From contig JADHLK010000099.1 in the NCBI GenBank assembly GCA_016780695.1, positions 1 through 5,710 of the forward strand: a DNA stretch of 5,710 nt. The letters are read 5' to 3'. The notes beneath the pieces are model-generated. The model did not search any database, was not told the origin of the DNA, and saw nothing but the letters and a program-made list of their open reading frames with translations. This DNA comes from Alphaproteobacteria bacterium (GTDB taxonomy: Bacteria > Pseudomonadota > Alphaproteobacteria > Puniceispirillales > Puniceispirillaceae). This document shows, piece by piece, positions 5,094-5,710 of the stretch; the first letter of the stretch is position 1, and each line of letters begins with the position of its first letter. The translations under genes and the position numbers were made by a program.

Positions 5094-5710
5094 TTATTTC
5101 AGCATTTTGGCCGCCTGTTGCCCGGCGATGCGGCCCAGCGTCAAGGCGGTCAACAGCCCATTGCCGGAGAGATAGCCCGATACATCCGGGCCAGACACGC
5201 CGCGCGCGGCCCCACCTGCCGCCAGCAAATTAGGCAGCGGCTGGCCGGTTTCATCCAGCACCCGCGCCGTGGTATCAATATCCAGCCCGCCTTGTGTATG
5301 GAACAGCGCCCCGGTCACCTGAATCGCATGATAGGGCGCGCCAAGGGCAGGATGGCCAGTAAAATCACGGCCCAGCGGGTCAGCTTTGCTGCCTGCCTGA
5401 AAAGCGGTCATCTCTGCCAGAGTCTCTTGCAGCTGGCTGGCCGGAATTTTCAGCCGCTCGGCCAGTGCCTCCAGACTGTCGGCGCTGATCACTGCCCCGG
5501 CTGTTTCCGCCTCGGCAAAATCTGGAAAGCTGCGGCCAAGCTCCAGCAGGCGGTCATCAAACAGCACAAAAGCGGTCTTGTCTGTCTGGGCCATGACCCG
5601 GGCGGCCTGTTCAGAATAGCCCTCATGCTCGTTGGAAAAGCGCTGGCCCTGTTTATTGATCAGCGCGCCGCCTTCCATCATCAATGCCCAGGAAATCAGC
5701 GCCCCATGCG
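5094..5710 (-). CDS. FAD-dependent fumarate reductase/tricarballylate dehydrogenase-like oxidoreductase, C-terminal 204 residues (runs off right edge)
   Basis: Reading enters from the right edge in an open frame (HGALISWA, then a TTG codon at 5684 that is internal and not the start) and ends at the TAA at 5096-5094. Visible landmarks include a GALINKQGQRFSNE segment ending in GYSEQA, which is typical of the substrate-domain part of fumarate reductase/succinate dehydrogenase-like flavoproteins. GALFHTQGGLDIDT (about residue 125 of the visible part) and the C-terminal FAD-contact region AAGGAARGVSGPDVSGYLSG, followed by NGLLTALTLGRIAG, are also present. The family includes fumarate reductases, 3-ketosteroid delta-1-dehydrogenases and tricarballylate dehydrogenases, all of which add or remove hydrogens across a C-C bond. 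The N-terminal FAD motif and the start are outside the window. It heads, or is inside, the leftward operon, 14 bases before the opine dehydrogenase. In this setting it may desaturate or reduce a ring or side-chain double bond; the substrate is unknown. Confidence 0.85.
   Translation of the reverse strand, partial: HGALISWALMMEGGALINKQGQRFSNEHEGYSEQAARVMAQTDKTAFVLFDDRLLELGRSFPDFAEAETAGAVISADSLEALAERLKIPASQLQETLAEMTAFQAGSKADPLGRDFTGHPALGAPYHAIQVTGALFHTQGGLDIDTTARVLDETGQPLPNLLAAGGAARGVSGPDVSGYLSGNGLLTALTLGRIAGQQAAKMLK

Noticed and set aside
1862..5233. Numerous plus-strand open frames opposite the ligase, dehydrogenase and FAD genes, the longest 181 residues at 3402-3947
   Set aside because: They lie wholly on the antisense of motif-verified genes, are rich in Ala, Pro, Ser and Arg as expected of GC-rich antisense, and have no coherent operon spacing or domain.
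5094..5684. Treating the TTG at 5684 as the start of a complete 196-residue protein
   Set aside because: The frame stays open to the window edge with family-typical sequence (HGALISWA) before it, so this is the C-terminal part of a longer flavoprotein.

Overview
The window looks like part of a catabolic region from an alphaproteobacterium, probably Rhodospirillales-like or marine SAR116-like. That placement rests only on moderately GC-rich coding DNA, an AT-rich intergenic region and the gene families present. No rRNA, tRNA, mobile element or CRISPR array is visible.

Layout. Bases 1-186 (minus strand) encode the first 62 residues of a flavoprotein monooxygenase of the salicylyl-CoA 5-hydroxylase / 2-aminobenzoyl-CoA monooxygenase type. 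It starts at a TTG codon with a strong Shine-Dalgarno and runs off the left edge. Bases 187-492 are a divergent, partly AT-rich control region with an inverted repeat and candidate promoter elements. Bases 493-1325 (plus strand) are a two-gene unit: a 4HBT-type acyl-CoA thioesterase and a Rid (YjgF/YER057c/UK114) family protein, joined by a TAATG overlap. Bases 1328-5710 (minus strand) are a compact run converging on it: the C-terminal 204 residues of an FAD-dependent fumarate-reductase/tricarballylate-dehydrogenase-like oxidoreductase, an opine (octopine/nopaline) dehydrogenase family protein, a 3-hydroxyacyl-CoA dehydrogenase family protein, and an acyl-CoA synthetase that resembles 2-aminobenzoate-CoA ligases. 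The Rid and ligase stop codons are only 2 bases apart.

How the genes may work together. The ligase would make an aryl-CoA, most likely anthraniloyl-CoA, and the partly visible monooxygenase would dearomatise or hydroxylate it. For anthraniloyl-CoA the known product still carries an enamine-type nitrogen, which gives a plausible job for a Rid protein, a family known for enamine/imine hydrolysis. The 3-hydroxyacyl-CoA dehydrogenase fits beta-oxidation-like processing, and the thioesterase would release a CoA-free product or rescue CoA. The opine dehydrogenase and FAD oxidoreductase are the least explained parts: both are redox enzymes, and the former acts on C-N bonds in characterised members. 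They may feed the pathway, for example by making anthranilate available from an N-substituted precursor, or modify the ring product. A salicylate-to-gentisate route, with the thioesterase acting on gentisyl-CoA, is the main alternative.

Family calls are from motif recognition in the translations; substrates are inferred.
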